Source: Nocardioides malaquae
Lineage (GTDB): Bacteria; Actinomycetota; Actinomycetes; Propionibacteriales; Nocardioidaceae
Direction: 5' to 3'
NCBI RefSeq assembly: GCF_015070385.1
Contig: NZ_JADCSA010000007.1
Location: 62,001-126,000, forward strand
DNA length: 64,000 bases
In this document: positions 33,050 to 40,688 of the stretch, one piece after another
How the letters are laid out: every line of letters begins with the position of its first letter
Position numbering within the stretch: position 1 is the stretch's first letter
Position numbers and translations under genes: made by a program
Notes under the pieces: generated by a model
The model's input: only the letters and a program-made list of their open reading frames with translations
Databases searched by the model: none
Told to the model about the DNA's origin: nothing

Positions 33050-35040
33050 AGCTCGGCCTCGTGCTCCTTGCGATACCAGCGGATCGCCTCGGGACGACCG
33101 TCGCGCACCTTGGCCGCCCACTGCGCGTCGGAGATCAGGGCCCGTCCCACGGCGACCAGGTCGGCCTCCCCCGACGTCACCAGGTCCACGACCCGCGACA
33201 AAGGCACCGCCGGCGCCACGACCTCCCTCTCCGACCGGAAGGGGGCCGTGACCCCGACCGACCCGACGGCGATCACCGGCAGGCCGGTCAGGTGACGCGT
33301 CCAGCCGGCCAACGTGCGCTCCGAGCCGGCGAAGGCGGGCGTCCAGCAGCGCCGCGTCGAGGGATGCAGGACGCTGGCGCCCGCGGCGACGATGGGCTCC
33401 AGCCACACAGCCAGCTCGTCGGGGTCGGCGGCGTTGGTCGCTTCGTAGTCGGTCAGCTTCCACTGCGAGAAGCGGTAGGACAGCGGCGCCGCGGGGCCGA
33501 TCGCGTCGCGCACGGCAGCGGTGACGAGCGCCCCCAGCGTGCTCCTGGCCCGCAGGTCACCACCGAAGCGGTCCTGCCGCAGGTTGGTGCCGCTCCACTG
33601 GAACTCGTCGATCAGGTAGCCGTGGCCAGCGTGGATCTCGACCCCGTCGAAGCCCGCCTCCATCGCCGACGCCGCAGCCGCCGCGTAGGCCGCCACGATC
33701 TCGTCGATCTCAACGGTGGTCAGCGGCTCGCCGACGCGACGACCGCGCAGGTCGATGCCCGAGGGGCTCACGACGGGGGCCTCAGGCACCGGCGGACGAC
33801 CGGCGCGGCGCACTCCGCCGACGTGCCACAGCTGTGCCAAGATCCGACCGCCCTCCGCGTGCACCCGGTCGGTGACCGCCCGCCAGGCGGCGACCGCACC
33901 CGGCGCCGCCATCTCCGGGACGTCCGGATAGGTGCCGGCGCTCGCGTGCGGCACGTAGATGCCCTCGCTGATCACCAGCCCGACGCCGGCCGCCACCCGG
34001 CGTGCGTAGTAGTCGACGACGTCGGCGCCGGGCACCCCACCGGGGCACGCGTTGCGGGTCATCGGCGCCATGACGATCCGGGACCCCAGCTCGAGCTCGC
34101 CCAGTCGGAAGGGCTCGAAGAGCGGGCCCACCGCGCCCACGTCGCCGAGCGCCGTCGCGGTCGCCGCCGGACGCCGGATGAGGTCGAGGAAGGCGAGCAG
34201 GTGCTCGACGACGAGGTCCGGTCGCACCCAGGGACGGTGGTGCTGGGTGCCGGGGAGCGTCCGCACGTCGAGCTGCGGCAGGGCGTCGCAGAAGGCCGTG
34301 ACGTTCCTGTCGTCGAGGAAGCGGGACTCCTCGGTGCGCAGCAGCAGCGACGGGACCTGAGTGCGCCGCGCCTGGGCGTACATCAGCTCGGTGTCGCGCT
34401 CGAGCCCGTCGGCCACCGCGTCGACGATTGCGGTGTCCCAGGGCCAGGTCCAGCGGCCGTCAGCCTCCTGGTTCAGGCCGCGCGCCAGCCCTGCGGGGGT
34501 CATCGGCCGACCCACCAGGCCGCTCATCTCGCGCGCCGCCTCCTCGAGGTCGGCGAACCCGTCGGCCGTACGCCGGAAGAAGGCGTTGCTCTCCCAGTCG
34601 GGCACCATGTCGGGCACCGCGTCGATGATCACCAGCCCGACCAGGCCGGCCGGCCGCCGACCGGCGGTCGTCAGGGCGACCTTGCCCCCGTGGCTGTGGC
34701 CCACCAGGACGACCGGACCGACGAGGTCGGCCGCGAGGTCGTCGAGGAGCAGGGCCAGGTCGGCCACGGAGTCGGTGAGGTCATAGCTGCCCGACGGGGA
34801 CCAGTCGCTCTCCCCGTGCCCCCGCTGGTCGAGCGTCAGCACACGGACCCCCTTCTCGGCGAGCGAGGTCGCCACCTCCCTCCACTGCGCGCGCGACTGC
34901 CCGCCTCCGTGGAGCAGGACCATCGTCGCCGTCGCGCGCAGATGGGTGGGCTCGAAGGTGTCAAGGGCGAGGCTGACGTCGCCGGCGCCGGGGCGTCTGG
35001 TCGTGGTGATGCGCACGTCGGTCGTCGTCGGGGTGTTCAT
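33043..35040 (-). CDS. Alpha/beta-hydrolase fused to old yellow enzyme (NADH:flavin oxidoreductase)
   Basis: A 665-residue two-enzyme fusion. Residues 1 to about 285 are an alpha/beta-hydrolase: oxyanion segment LLHGGGQSR, LTLDQRGHGESD, nucleophile Ser116 in VGHSHGG, and a late His in LPGTQHHRPW. Residues about 297-665 are an FMN-binding old yellow enzyme: IVMAPMTRNACPGG, AQLWHVGG, the substrate pair in IHAGHGYLIDEFQWS, and VAVGRALISDAQWAAKVRDG at the end. No Fe-S or FAD domain follows. It may hydrolyse an ester, lactone or C-C bond and reduce the conjugated enone before or after. ATG at 35040 follows GAGAGG. Divergent from the SDR at 35212 with shared TCAAC-N6-GTTGA sites. Confidence 0.88.
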   Translation of the reverse strand: MNTPTTTDVRITTTRRPGAGDVSLALDTFEPTHLRATATMVLLHGGGQSRAQWREVATSLAEKGVRVLTLDQRGHGESDWSPSGSYDLTDSVADLALLLDDLAADLVGPVVLVGHSHGGKVALTTAGRRPAGLVGLVIIDAVPDMVPDWESNAFFRRTADGFADLEEAAREMSGLVGRPMTPAGLARGLNQEADGRWTWPWDTAIVDAVADGLERDTELMYAQARRTQVPSLLLRTEESRFLDDRNVTAFCDALPQLDVRTLPGTQHHRPWVRPDLVVEHLLAFLDLIRRPAATATALGDVGAVGPLFEPFRLGELELGSRIVMAPMTRNACPGGVPGADVVDYYARRVAAGVGLVISEGIYVPHASAGTYPDVPEMAAPGAVAAWRAVTDRVHAEGGRILAQLWHVGGVRRAGRPPVPEAPVVSPSGIDLRGRRVGEPLTTVEIDEIVAAYAAAAASAMEAGFDGVEIHAGHGYLIDEFQWSGTNLRQDRFGGDLRARSTLGALVTAAVRDAIGPAAPLSYRFSQWKLTDYEATNAADPDELAVWLEPIVAAGASVLHPSTRRCWTPAFAGSERTLAGWTRHLTGLPVIAVGSVGVTAPFRSEREVVAPAVPLSRVVDLVTSGEADLVAVGRALISDAQWAAKVRDGRPEAIRWYRKEHEAELG

Positions 35041-35091
35041 CCAGGCCTCTCGGGGATCACGCGTGGGGTCGGCCGAGGGACTCAACAGGAG

Positions 35092-35162
35092 TCAACATGG
35101 CCGTTGACAATGCTGGTGAACAACGTGCACCATGGGCCCGCGGCTGTCAACACTTCCGTGGA
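35092..35162. promoter_or_regulatory. TCAAC-N6-GTTGA sites and SDR promoter
   Basis: A perfect site, TCAAC-ATGGCC-GTTGA, lies at 35092-35107; its right half gives the -35 TTGACA (35104-35109), with a weak -10 CACCAT 18 bp on (35128-35133). A second site, TCAAC-ACTTCC-GTGGA, with the same single mismatch as at 29788, lies at 35147-35162, just after the expected transcription start. It serves the SDR-SDR-MaoC operon and possibly the divergent hydrolase-OYE gene. Confidence 0.7.
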
Positions 35163-35211
35163 TTCACTGGACACCCGACCCGTCCCACCCCCTGCCCCCG
35201 TGAGGAACTCG

Positions 35212-35967
35212 ATGACCCCCAGGTTCACCGGCCGCACCGCCATCGTCACCGGAGCCAGCCGCGGCATCGGCCTGGCCATCGCCCGACGCCTCGTCTCCGA
35301 GGGGGCGCGCGTAGTGATCACCGCCCGCAAGCAGGAGGCCCTCGACGAGGCCGTGGAGAGCCTCGGCGGTCCGGAGCACGCCCTCGCAGTCGCGGGCCAG
35401 ACCGACGACGCGCAGCACCGCGCCACCACCATCCGGCGCGCCGTGGAGACCTTCGGCAGCGCCGACATCCTGGTCAACAACACCGGGATCAACCCCACCT
35501 ACGGACCGATGATCGGCATCGACCTCGACGCAGCTCGCAAGATCGTTGAGGTCAACTGCATCTCCGCCCTCGGCTGGGCCCAGGAGGCGCACGGGGCCTG
35601 GATGCGTGATCACGGAGGCGCGATCGTCAACGTCTCCTCGATCGCCGGCCTCCGCACCGCCCCCGGCATCGGCATGTACGGCGCCTCCAAGGCGATGCTC
35701 ACCCACATCACCCAGGAGCTCGCCGTCGAGCTCGGCCCCGACATCCGGGTCAACGCCGTCGCCCCCGCCGTGGTGAAGACGAAGTTCGCCACCGCCCTCT
35801 ACGAGGGCCGCGAGGACGAGGTGGCCTCCGCCTACCCCCTCAAGCGTCTGGGCGTGCCGAGCGACGTGAGTGACGCGGTGGCCTTCCTGCTCTCCGACGA
35901 GGCGTCCTGGATCACCGGACAGCTGCTCGTCATGGACGGTGGCGTCTCACTCACCGGCGGCTCCTGA
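35212..35967 (+). CDS. SDR family oxidoreductase
   Basis: A 251-residue classical SDR: TGASRGIG (residues 13-20), NNTG at 89-92 in place of NNAG, catalytic Ser142, Tyr156 and Lys160 (YGASK), and the C-terminal ITGQLLVMDGG. This form is common for 3-hydroxyacyl-CoA or alcohol dehydrogenases beside acyl-CoA genes. ATG at 35212 has AGGA 5 nt upstream; a GTG at 35200 is possible. It is the first gene of an operon with a second SDR and a MaoC hydratase. Confidence 0.88.
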   Translation: MTPRFTGRTAIVTGASRGIGLAIARRLVSEGARVVITARKQEALDEAVESLGGPEHALAVAGQTDDAQHRATTIRRAVETFGSADILVNNTGINPTYGPMIGIDLDAARKIVEVNCISALGWAQEAHGAWMRDHGGAIVNVSSIAGLRTAPGIGMYGASKAMLTHITQELAVELGPDIRVNAVAPAVVKTKFATALYEGREDEVASAYPLKRLGVPSDVSDAVAFLLSDEASWITGQLLVMDGGVSLTGGS

Positions 35968-36029
35968 CCCGCCCGTCCGAAGAGTCACCGTCCACCACCC
36001 CTGCACCCCATCTGCCACCAGGAGAATCC

Positions 36030-36803
36030 ATGAACACCACCGCACCGTCCGCAGCGTCCCGCGTCGCCGTCGTCACCGGCGCCGCCCGCGGCATCGGCAA
36101 GGGCATCGCCCAGCGCCTGGCCACCGACGGCTTCGCGGTCGCAGTGGTCGACCTCGACGAGGCGGCCTGCGTCGCTGTCGCCGACGAGATCACCGCCGCC
36201 GGCGGCAACGCCCTCGGGCTCGGCATCGACGTCGCCGACGAGACGGCCGTCGAGGAGGGCGTCGCGCGCATCACCACCGAGCTCGGACCGCCGACCGCCT
36301 TGGTCAACAACGCCGGCATCATCCGCGACAACCTGCTCTTCAAGATGAGCACCAGTGACTGGGACTCGGTGATGGACGTCCACCTGCGCGGTTCCTTTCT
36401 CATGAGCCGCGCCACCCAGAAGCACATGACCGAGGCCGGCTGGGGTCGCATCGTCAACCTCTCGAGCACCTCCGCCCTGGGCAACCGCGGGCAGACGAAC
36501 TACTCCGCGGCCAAGGCCGGCATCCAGGGCTTCACCAAGTCGCTGGCCCTCGAGCTGGGCCGTTACGGCGTGACCGCCAACGCCATCGCGCCGGGCTTCA
36601 TCGAGACGGAGATGACCGAGGCCACCGCCGAGCGCATGGGCATGAGCTTCGAGGAGCTCAAGGCCTACGCCGTCAAGGACATCCCCGTGGCCCGCACCGG
36701 CAAGCCCGCCGACATCGCCCACACCGTCTCGTTCTTCCTCAGCGAGGAAGCCGGCTTCGTCTCCGGCCAGGTCATCTACGTGGCCGGCGGCCCCAAGGGC
36801 TGA
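36030..36803 (+). CDS. SDR family oxidoreductase, FabG-like 3-ketoacyl-CoA/ACP reductase
   Basis: A 257-residue SDR with TGAARGIG (residues 16-23), NNAG (93-96), IIRDNLLFKM as in FabG, catalytic Ser145, Tyr158 and Lys162 (YSAAK), and the FabG-like APGFIETEMT. It would interconvert 3-keto- and 3-hydroxyacyl thioesters with NAD(P)H. Together with the MaoC-like hydratase 44 bp downstream it could form the hydration-dehydrogenation half of a beta-oxidation cycle with (R)-hydroxyacyl-CoA. The ATG at 36030 is preceded by AGGAG. Confidence 0.89.
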   Translation: MNTTAPSAASRVAVVTGAARGIGKGIAQRLATDGFAVAVVDLDEAACVAVADEITAAGGNALGLGIDVADETAVEEGVARITTELGPPTALVNNAGIIRDNLLFKMSTSDWDSVMDVHLRGSFLMSRATQKHMTEAGWGRIVNLSSTSALGNRGQTNYSAAKAGIQGFTKSLALELGRYGVTANAIAPGFIETEMTEATAERMGMSFEELKAYAVKDIPVARTGKPADIAHTVSFFLSEEAGFVSGQVIYVAGGPKG

Positions 36804-36847
36804 CCGCCCGGCGCCACCACCCACGTACGACCCGAGCAGGAGGAAAC

Positions 36848-37300
36848 ATGAGGACGTTCCAGGGCATCGAGGAGCTGCGTGCCGCCGTCGGCAGTCACCT
36901 GGGGTTCTCCCCGTGGCACACGGTCACCCAGCAGCAGATCGACCTCTTCGCCGACGCCACCGGCGACCACCAGTGGATCCATGTCGATCCCGTACGCGCC
37001 AAGGAGGGACCGTTCGGCTCGACGATCGCGCACGGCTACCTGACCCTGTCGCTCGTGCCCCAGCTGATGTGGCAGGTCTACACCGTCGAGGGCCTGCGGA
37101 TGGGCGTCAACTACGGCTCGAACAAGGTCCGCTTCCCCGCCCCGGTCCCTGTCGGCTCGGAGATCCGCGTGGGCGTCGAGCTGCTCTCCCTCGCGCCCGG
37201 CGCAGGCGGCGAGCTGCTCACCTCACTGCTGACCGTGGAGGTCAAGGGCAACGGGAAGCCGGCGTGCATCATGGAGGCCCTGAGCGTCCTGGTGCCCTGA
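36848..37300 (+). CDS. MaoC-like (R)-specific enoyl-CoA hydratase
   Basis: A 150-residue single hot-dog protein with the catalytic Asp40 and His45 in ATGDHQWIHVD and the conserved TIAHGYLTLSL. It hydrates trans-2-enoyl-CoA to 3-hydroxyacyl-CoA. It is shorter than the MaoC protein at 26374 and not closely similar outside the motif. AGGAGGA lies just upstream of ATG 36848. Last gene of the SDR-SDR-MaoC operon. Confidence 0.9.
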   Translation: MRTFQGIEELRAAVGSHLGFSPWHTVTQQQIDLFADATGDHQWIHVDPVRAKEGPFGSTIAHGYLTLSLVPQLMWQVYTVEGLRMGVNYGSNKVRFPAPVPVGSEIRVGVELLSLAPGAGGELLTSLLTVEVKGNGKPACIMEALSVLVP

Positions 37301-37341
37301 GCACGCTCGTGGCCGAGCGCCGCTCCGTGCCACGATGAGGC

Positions 37342-39186
37342 ATGGACGTCGAGCTCGCGGAGATCCGGGACTTCCTGGCCCAGCACGCTCCCTTCGACGC
37401 GCTCGGGCCGGTGGTCCTCGAGCGGCTGCCGCGGTCCTGCACGATCCGCTACGCCCGCCGGGGCTCGGTGGTCGTGGAGGTCGGGCTGCACGGTGACGGC
37501 CTGTACGTCGTGCGCGTGGGCGCCGTCGACATCGTCGACGAGGCCGGGGGGCTGATCGAGCGGATCGGCACCGGAGGCGCCTTCGGCATGAGCTCGCTGC
37601 TCGAGCACCGGCCCACGCGCTACCGCAGCGTCGCCGTGGAGGACACCCTGCTGGTGGTGCTCGCCGCCGACCGGTTCGAGCAGCTCGCCCGCGAGCACCC
37701 CTCCTTCCTGACGTTCTTCGCCGGCGCCCACCACACGCGGCTCACCCGGGCGATCCGCAACCTCCAGCAGGCCAGCAGCGGCCACACGGTGCTGCGTACG
37801 CCCGTGCGCTCGCTGCTGACCCGGGCACCGGTGACCACGGAGCCGACCACTCCGGTCGCCGATGCGGCGCGGGTGATGACCGAGGCGGGCGTCTCCTGCG
37901 TCCTGGTCGTGGAGGACGAGCAGCTCGTCGGCATCGTCACCGACCGCGACCTGCGCACCCGGGTGCTGGCGGCCGGGCTCGACCCGGCCGTGCCCGTCGG
38001 CGAGGTGATGACCTCGCCGCCGCGCACGTTGCGCGCCGACGCGATGGCCTTCGAGGCGCTGTTGGAGATGGTGACGCGCCGGATCCACCACCTGCCTGTC
38101 GTCGGCGAACGGACGGTGCCCCTCGGCCTGGTCACCACCACCGACCTGGTGCGGCTGGAGAAGTCGAACCCGGTCTACCTCGCTGCCGACATCGGCGTGC
38201 AGACGTCGGTCGCCGGTGTCGTCGAGCAGGCCCGCAGGATCCCCGCGGTGCTGGGTGAGCTGGTCGACAGCGACGTCTCCGCGAGCGACATCTCGCGGGT
38301 GCTGACCGCCCTGGGCGACGCGGTGCGACGGCGTCTCGTCGCGCTCGCCGAGGCGGAGCTCGGGCCGCCACCCACCGCGTACAGCTGGGTCGTGCTCGGG
38401 TCGGCGGCGCGCGAGGAGGAGGCGCTCTCAGCCGACCAGGACCACGCCCTGGTGGTGGCCGAGGAGGGCCACGACGCCTGGTTCGCCGCGCTGGCCGAGC
38501 GGGTCACCTCCGGGCTGGAGGAGGCCGGTTGGCCGCGCTGCCCCGGCGAAGTGATGGCCACCAACCCCCAGTGGCGCCTCACCCCGCAGGAGTGGCGGCG
38601 CCACTTCTCGGCGTGGTCGCGCGAGCCCCAGCCCGACGCGGTGCTGCACGTGGCTGTCTTCCACGATATGCGCCACCTCACCGGCGACCCCGACCTGACC
38701 GAGCAGGTCCGTCGCTCAGCCGCCGACCACGTCTCCCCCCGCCTGGTGAGCCACCTGGTCGCCCGCGCGCTGGGCTCCCGGCCCCCTCTGGGCTTCTTCC
38801 GTACGTTCGTGCTCGAGCACGAGGGCGACCACCGCGACACGCTCGACATCAAGCGCGCCATCTCGATCATCGTGCAGCTGGCGCGCGTCCAGGCGCTGCG
38901 GGTCGGCTCGACCGCCCTGTCGACGAGTGCCCGTCTCGCGGCCGCCGAGGAGGGTGGGCTGCTGGACGAGCGGACCGCGGAGGACCTGCGCGTGGCCCTC
39001 GAGCTGATGAGCTACCTGCGGCTGCACCACCAGGTGGCGCAGGTGCGCGGCGGACTGGTGCCCGACAACCAGGTCGCGCCCCGCGACCTCACCGACCGGC
39101 AGCGGCGCGACCTCAAGGACGCCTTCGCCGTCGTGCGCCACGCCCAGCAGCAGCTCTCGACACGGCTGAGCTCGGGGTTCGTGTGA
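37342..39186 (+). CDS. cNMP-binding/CBS/DUF294 nucleotidyltransferase-like protein
   Basis: A 614-residue signal protein. Residues 1-125 form a cyclic-nucleotide-binding-like beta roll (GLYVVRVGAVDIVDE, GGAFGMSSLL). Residues about 150-275 are two CBS repeats (DAARVMTEAGVSCVLVVED, LVGIVTDRDLRTRVL, HHLPVVGE). Residues about 345-480 are a DUF294 polymerase-beta-like nucleotidyltransferase with G-S-A-A-R-E-E-E-A-L and D-Q-D-H, and the rest is helical. The family is thought to transfer a nucleotide to a partner protein in response to energy state; the target is unknown. Its stop overlaps the next gene's GTG, so it is coupled to the exonuclease. Confidence 0.9.
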   Translation: MDVELAEIRDFLAQHAPFDALGPVVLERLPRSCTIRYARRGSVVVEVGLHGDGLYVVRVGAVDIVDEAGGLIERIGTGGAFGMSSLLEHRPTRYRSVAVEDTLLVVLAADRFEQLAREHPSFLTFFAGAHHTRLTRAIRNLQQASSGHTVLRTPVRSLLTRAPVTTEPTTPVADAARVMTEAGVSCVLVVEDEQLVGIVTDRDLRTRVLAAGLDPAVPVGEVMTSPPRTLRADAMAFEALLEMVTRRIHHLPVVGERTVPLGLVTTTDLVRLEKSNPVYLAADIGVQTSVAGVVEQARRIPAVLGELVDSDVSASDISRVLTALGDAVRRRLVALAEAELGPPPTAYSWVVLGSAAREEEALSADQDHALVVAEEGHDAWFAALAERVTSGLEEAGWPRCPGEVMATNPQWRLTPQEWRRHFSAWSREPQPDAVLHVAVFHDMRHLTGDPDLTEQVRRSAADHVSPRLVSHLVARALGSRPPLGFFRTFVLEHEGDHRDTLDIKRAISIIVQLARVQALRVGSTALSTSARLAAAEEGGLLDERTAEDLRVALELMSYLRLHHQVAQVRGGLVPDNQVAPRDLTDRQRRDLKDAFAVVRHAQQQLSTRLSSGFV

Positions 39187-39908
39187 GGGGCGGGCTGCGC
39201 CGCGGATGGTGTCCAGGATGGCGGCCCGGGCGCCGACCTCCGCGGCCCGAGGACTACCCGGCCGGGCCGGTCCGCGACCTGGCTGCGGCTCCCCCGCCCG
39301 CCGCGACCACGCCCTGGAGCGCGATCGACTTCCTCGCCGTCGACCTGGAGACCACCGGCCTCGACCCGCGGCGCGACCACGTGCTCACCGCCGGGTGGGT
39401 GCCGGTGCGCGGCGGACAGGTGGTGCTCGCCGAGACCCGCGAGGTCGCGCTGCGCCTGCCGCCGGGCGTGGGTGTCGGCGACTCGGCGACCGTGCACGGA
39501 CTGACCGACGACGCCCTCGCTGGAGCCGCCGCACCGGTGGCTGCGCTGACCGAGCTGCTGGCAGCCCTGCGCGGTCACGTCCTGCTCGCCCACCACGCAC
39601 CGATCGAGCTCGACTTCATCGGTGCCGCGGTGCAGCGGGAGTGGGGCTGCGGGGTGCCGCTGACCGCGGTCGACACCCTGCGCCTGCACCACCGACTGGT
39701 CGCCGACGCGCAGGGCGAGGCACCGCCGGGCAGCCTGCGGCTCGACGCCGCGCGCCGCCACTTCCACCTGCCCCGCTACGGCGCCCACCGGGCCTCCACC
39801 GACGCCATCGCCGCCGCCGAGCTGCTGCTCGCCCAGGCTGCGGAGCTGGAGGCGAGGTTGGGGCATCCACCCACGCTGCGGGACATGGCGCCCACGCGTC
39901 GGCGATGA
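39183..39908 (+). CDS. DEDDh 3'-5' exonuclease (DnaQ/epsilon-like)
   Basis: A 241-residue exonuclease. The acidic residues are visible: D-x-E in FLAVDLETTGLDP, Asp in LLAHHAPIELDFIG, and the final H-x4-D in GAHRASTDA. A proline/arginine-rich leader of about 40 residues precedes the fold. It likely trims 3' ends of DNA or RNA. GTG at 39183 overlaps the DUF294 stop codon as GTGA. The DUF294/CBS plus exonuclease pair recurs in bacteria and suggests a regulated nuclease, but no function is established here. Confidence 0.86.
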   Translation: MRGGLRRGWCPGWRPGRRPPRPEDYPAGPVRDLAAAPPPAATTPWSAIDFLAVDLETTGLDPRRDHVLTAGWVPVRGGQVVLAETREVALRLPPGVGVGDSATVHGLTDDALAGAAAPVAALTELLAALRGHVLLAHHAPIELDFIGAAVQREWGCGVPLTAVDTLRLHHRLVADAQGEAPPGSLRLDAARRHFHLPRYGAHRASTDAIAAAELLLAQAAELEARLGHPPTLRDMAPTRRR

Positions 39909-39956
39909 CGCCGAACTGGGCGGCGCGTGGGGGCGGCGCGCAAGGGTGGGCGCCCC

Positions 39957-40586
39957 TCACACCGGCTCGCTGAACCCCCGCACGAGCTTGTCGACGAGCA
40001 GCGCGCTCATCCCTCGGCTGCCGGGCCGTCCGTCGGTCAGGGACGCGTCGCCGACCTGGGCCAACAGGGCCGCGTGCACCTGGAGCACGGAGACGATCTG
40101 GGCGAGCTGCTCGAGGGGCACGGTCGGGCGACGTCCGAGGCGGTGGAGCACCTCCCCGATCAGCTCGGCCACCTGGCGGCGCAGCGGGTCCGAGGCGGTG
40201 GCGAGCACCGCGGCGGCCTCGGCGTTGCGCACCGCGAGCAGCGTGAACTCGGTGTGCAGCACCACCCACGCGTCGCCGGCGGAGGTCACCTCCTCGAGGA
40301 GCTGGCCGACGGTGTCGACGTCGAACTCACCCTCGGGCACGGCGTCGATGGCCATCCGCGCGCGGTCGAGCAGGGCGCGGGCGTGGCGGCCGAAGACCTC
40401 GAAGAAGACTTCGTCGACGCTCTCGAAGTTGGAGTAGAAGGCGCCTCGGGTAAAGCCGGCGGCCTGGACGAGGTCGTCGACGGTGACACGCTTGAGCCCC
40501 TTCTCGACAAAGACGTCGGTGGCAGCCTCGAGAAGGCGCTCGCGGGTGTGCTCGCGCCTGCGAGAGGTCTTCGTCGTCACCGCCAT
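39957..40586 (-). CDS. TetR family regulator of the MMPL-YhgE operon
   Basis: A 209-residue TetR protein: REHTRERLLEAATDVFVEKG, TVDDLVQAAG, recognition helix TRGAFYSNF, ESVDEVFFEV. It is divergent from the MMPL gene. The 102-bp gap holds a 22-bp palindrome ending one base before the MMPL start and a 14-bp palindrome beside it, so repression of the MMPL operon is very likely. GGAGGAAGGA lies upstream of ATG 40586. Actinobacterial homologues next to MMPL genes respond to lipophilic compounds. Confidence 0.9.
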   Translation of the reverse strand: MAVTTKTSRRREHTRERLLEAATDVFVEKGLKRVTVDDLVQAAGFTRGAFYSNFESVDEVFFEVFGRHARALLDRARMAIDAVPEGEFDVDTVGQLLEEVTSAGDAWVVLHTEFTLLAVRNAEAAAVLATASDPLRRQVAELIGEVLHRLGRRPTVPLEQLAQIVSVLQVHAALLAQVGDASLTDGRPGSRGMSALLVDKLVRGFSEPV

Positions 40587-40652
40587 GGCCCCATCCTTCC
40601 TCCCGGGCCTCGCCGTTGTCTCGGATGTGGTGGGAGACACAGAACCGCGAGG

Positions 40653-40687
40653 ATACGTTTTCGTATTCAATACATTAACGTATTGAA
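40653..40687. promoter_or_regulatory. TetR operator at the MMPL start
   Basis: TTCAATAC-N6-GTATTGAA (40666-40687) is a 22-bp palindrome with two central mismatches, and ATACG-TTTT-CGTAT (40653-40666) is a second one sharing its last base. Both are AT-rich in a GC-rich genome and lie between the divergent TetR and MMPL genes. The larger one ends directly before the GTG start, so bound repressor would cover the promoter and start site. Confidence 0.75.
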
Positions 40688-40688
40688 C

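Noticed and set aside
33061-35967. A 968-codon plus-strand frame over the hydrolase-OYE gene
   Set aside because: Antisense shadow; only the last 251 codons, the SDR at 35212-35967, show family motifs.
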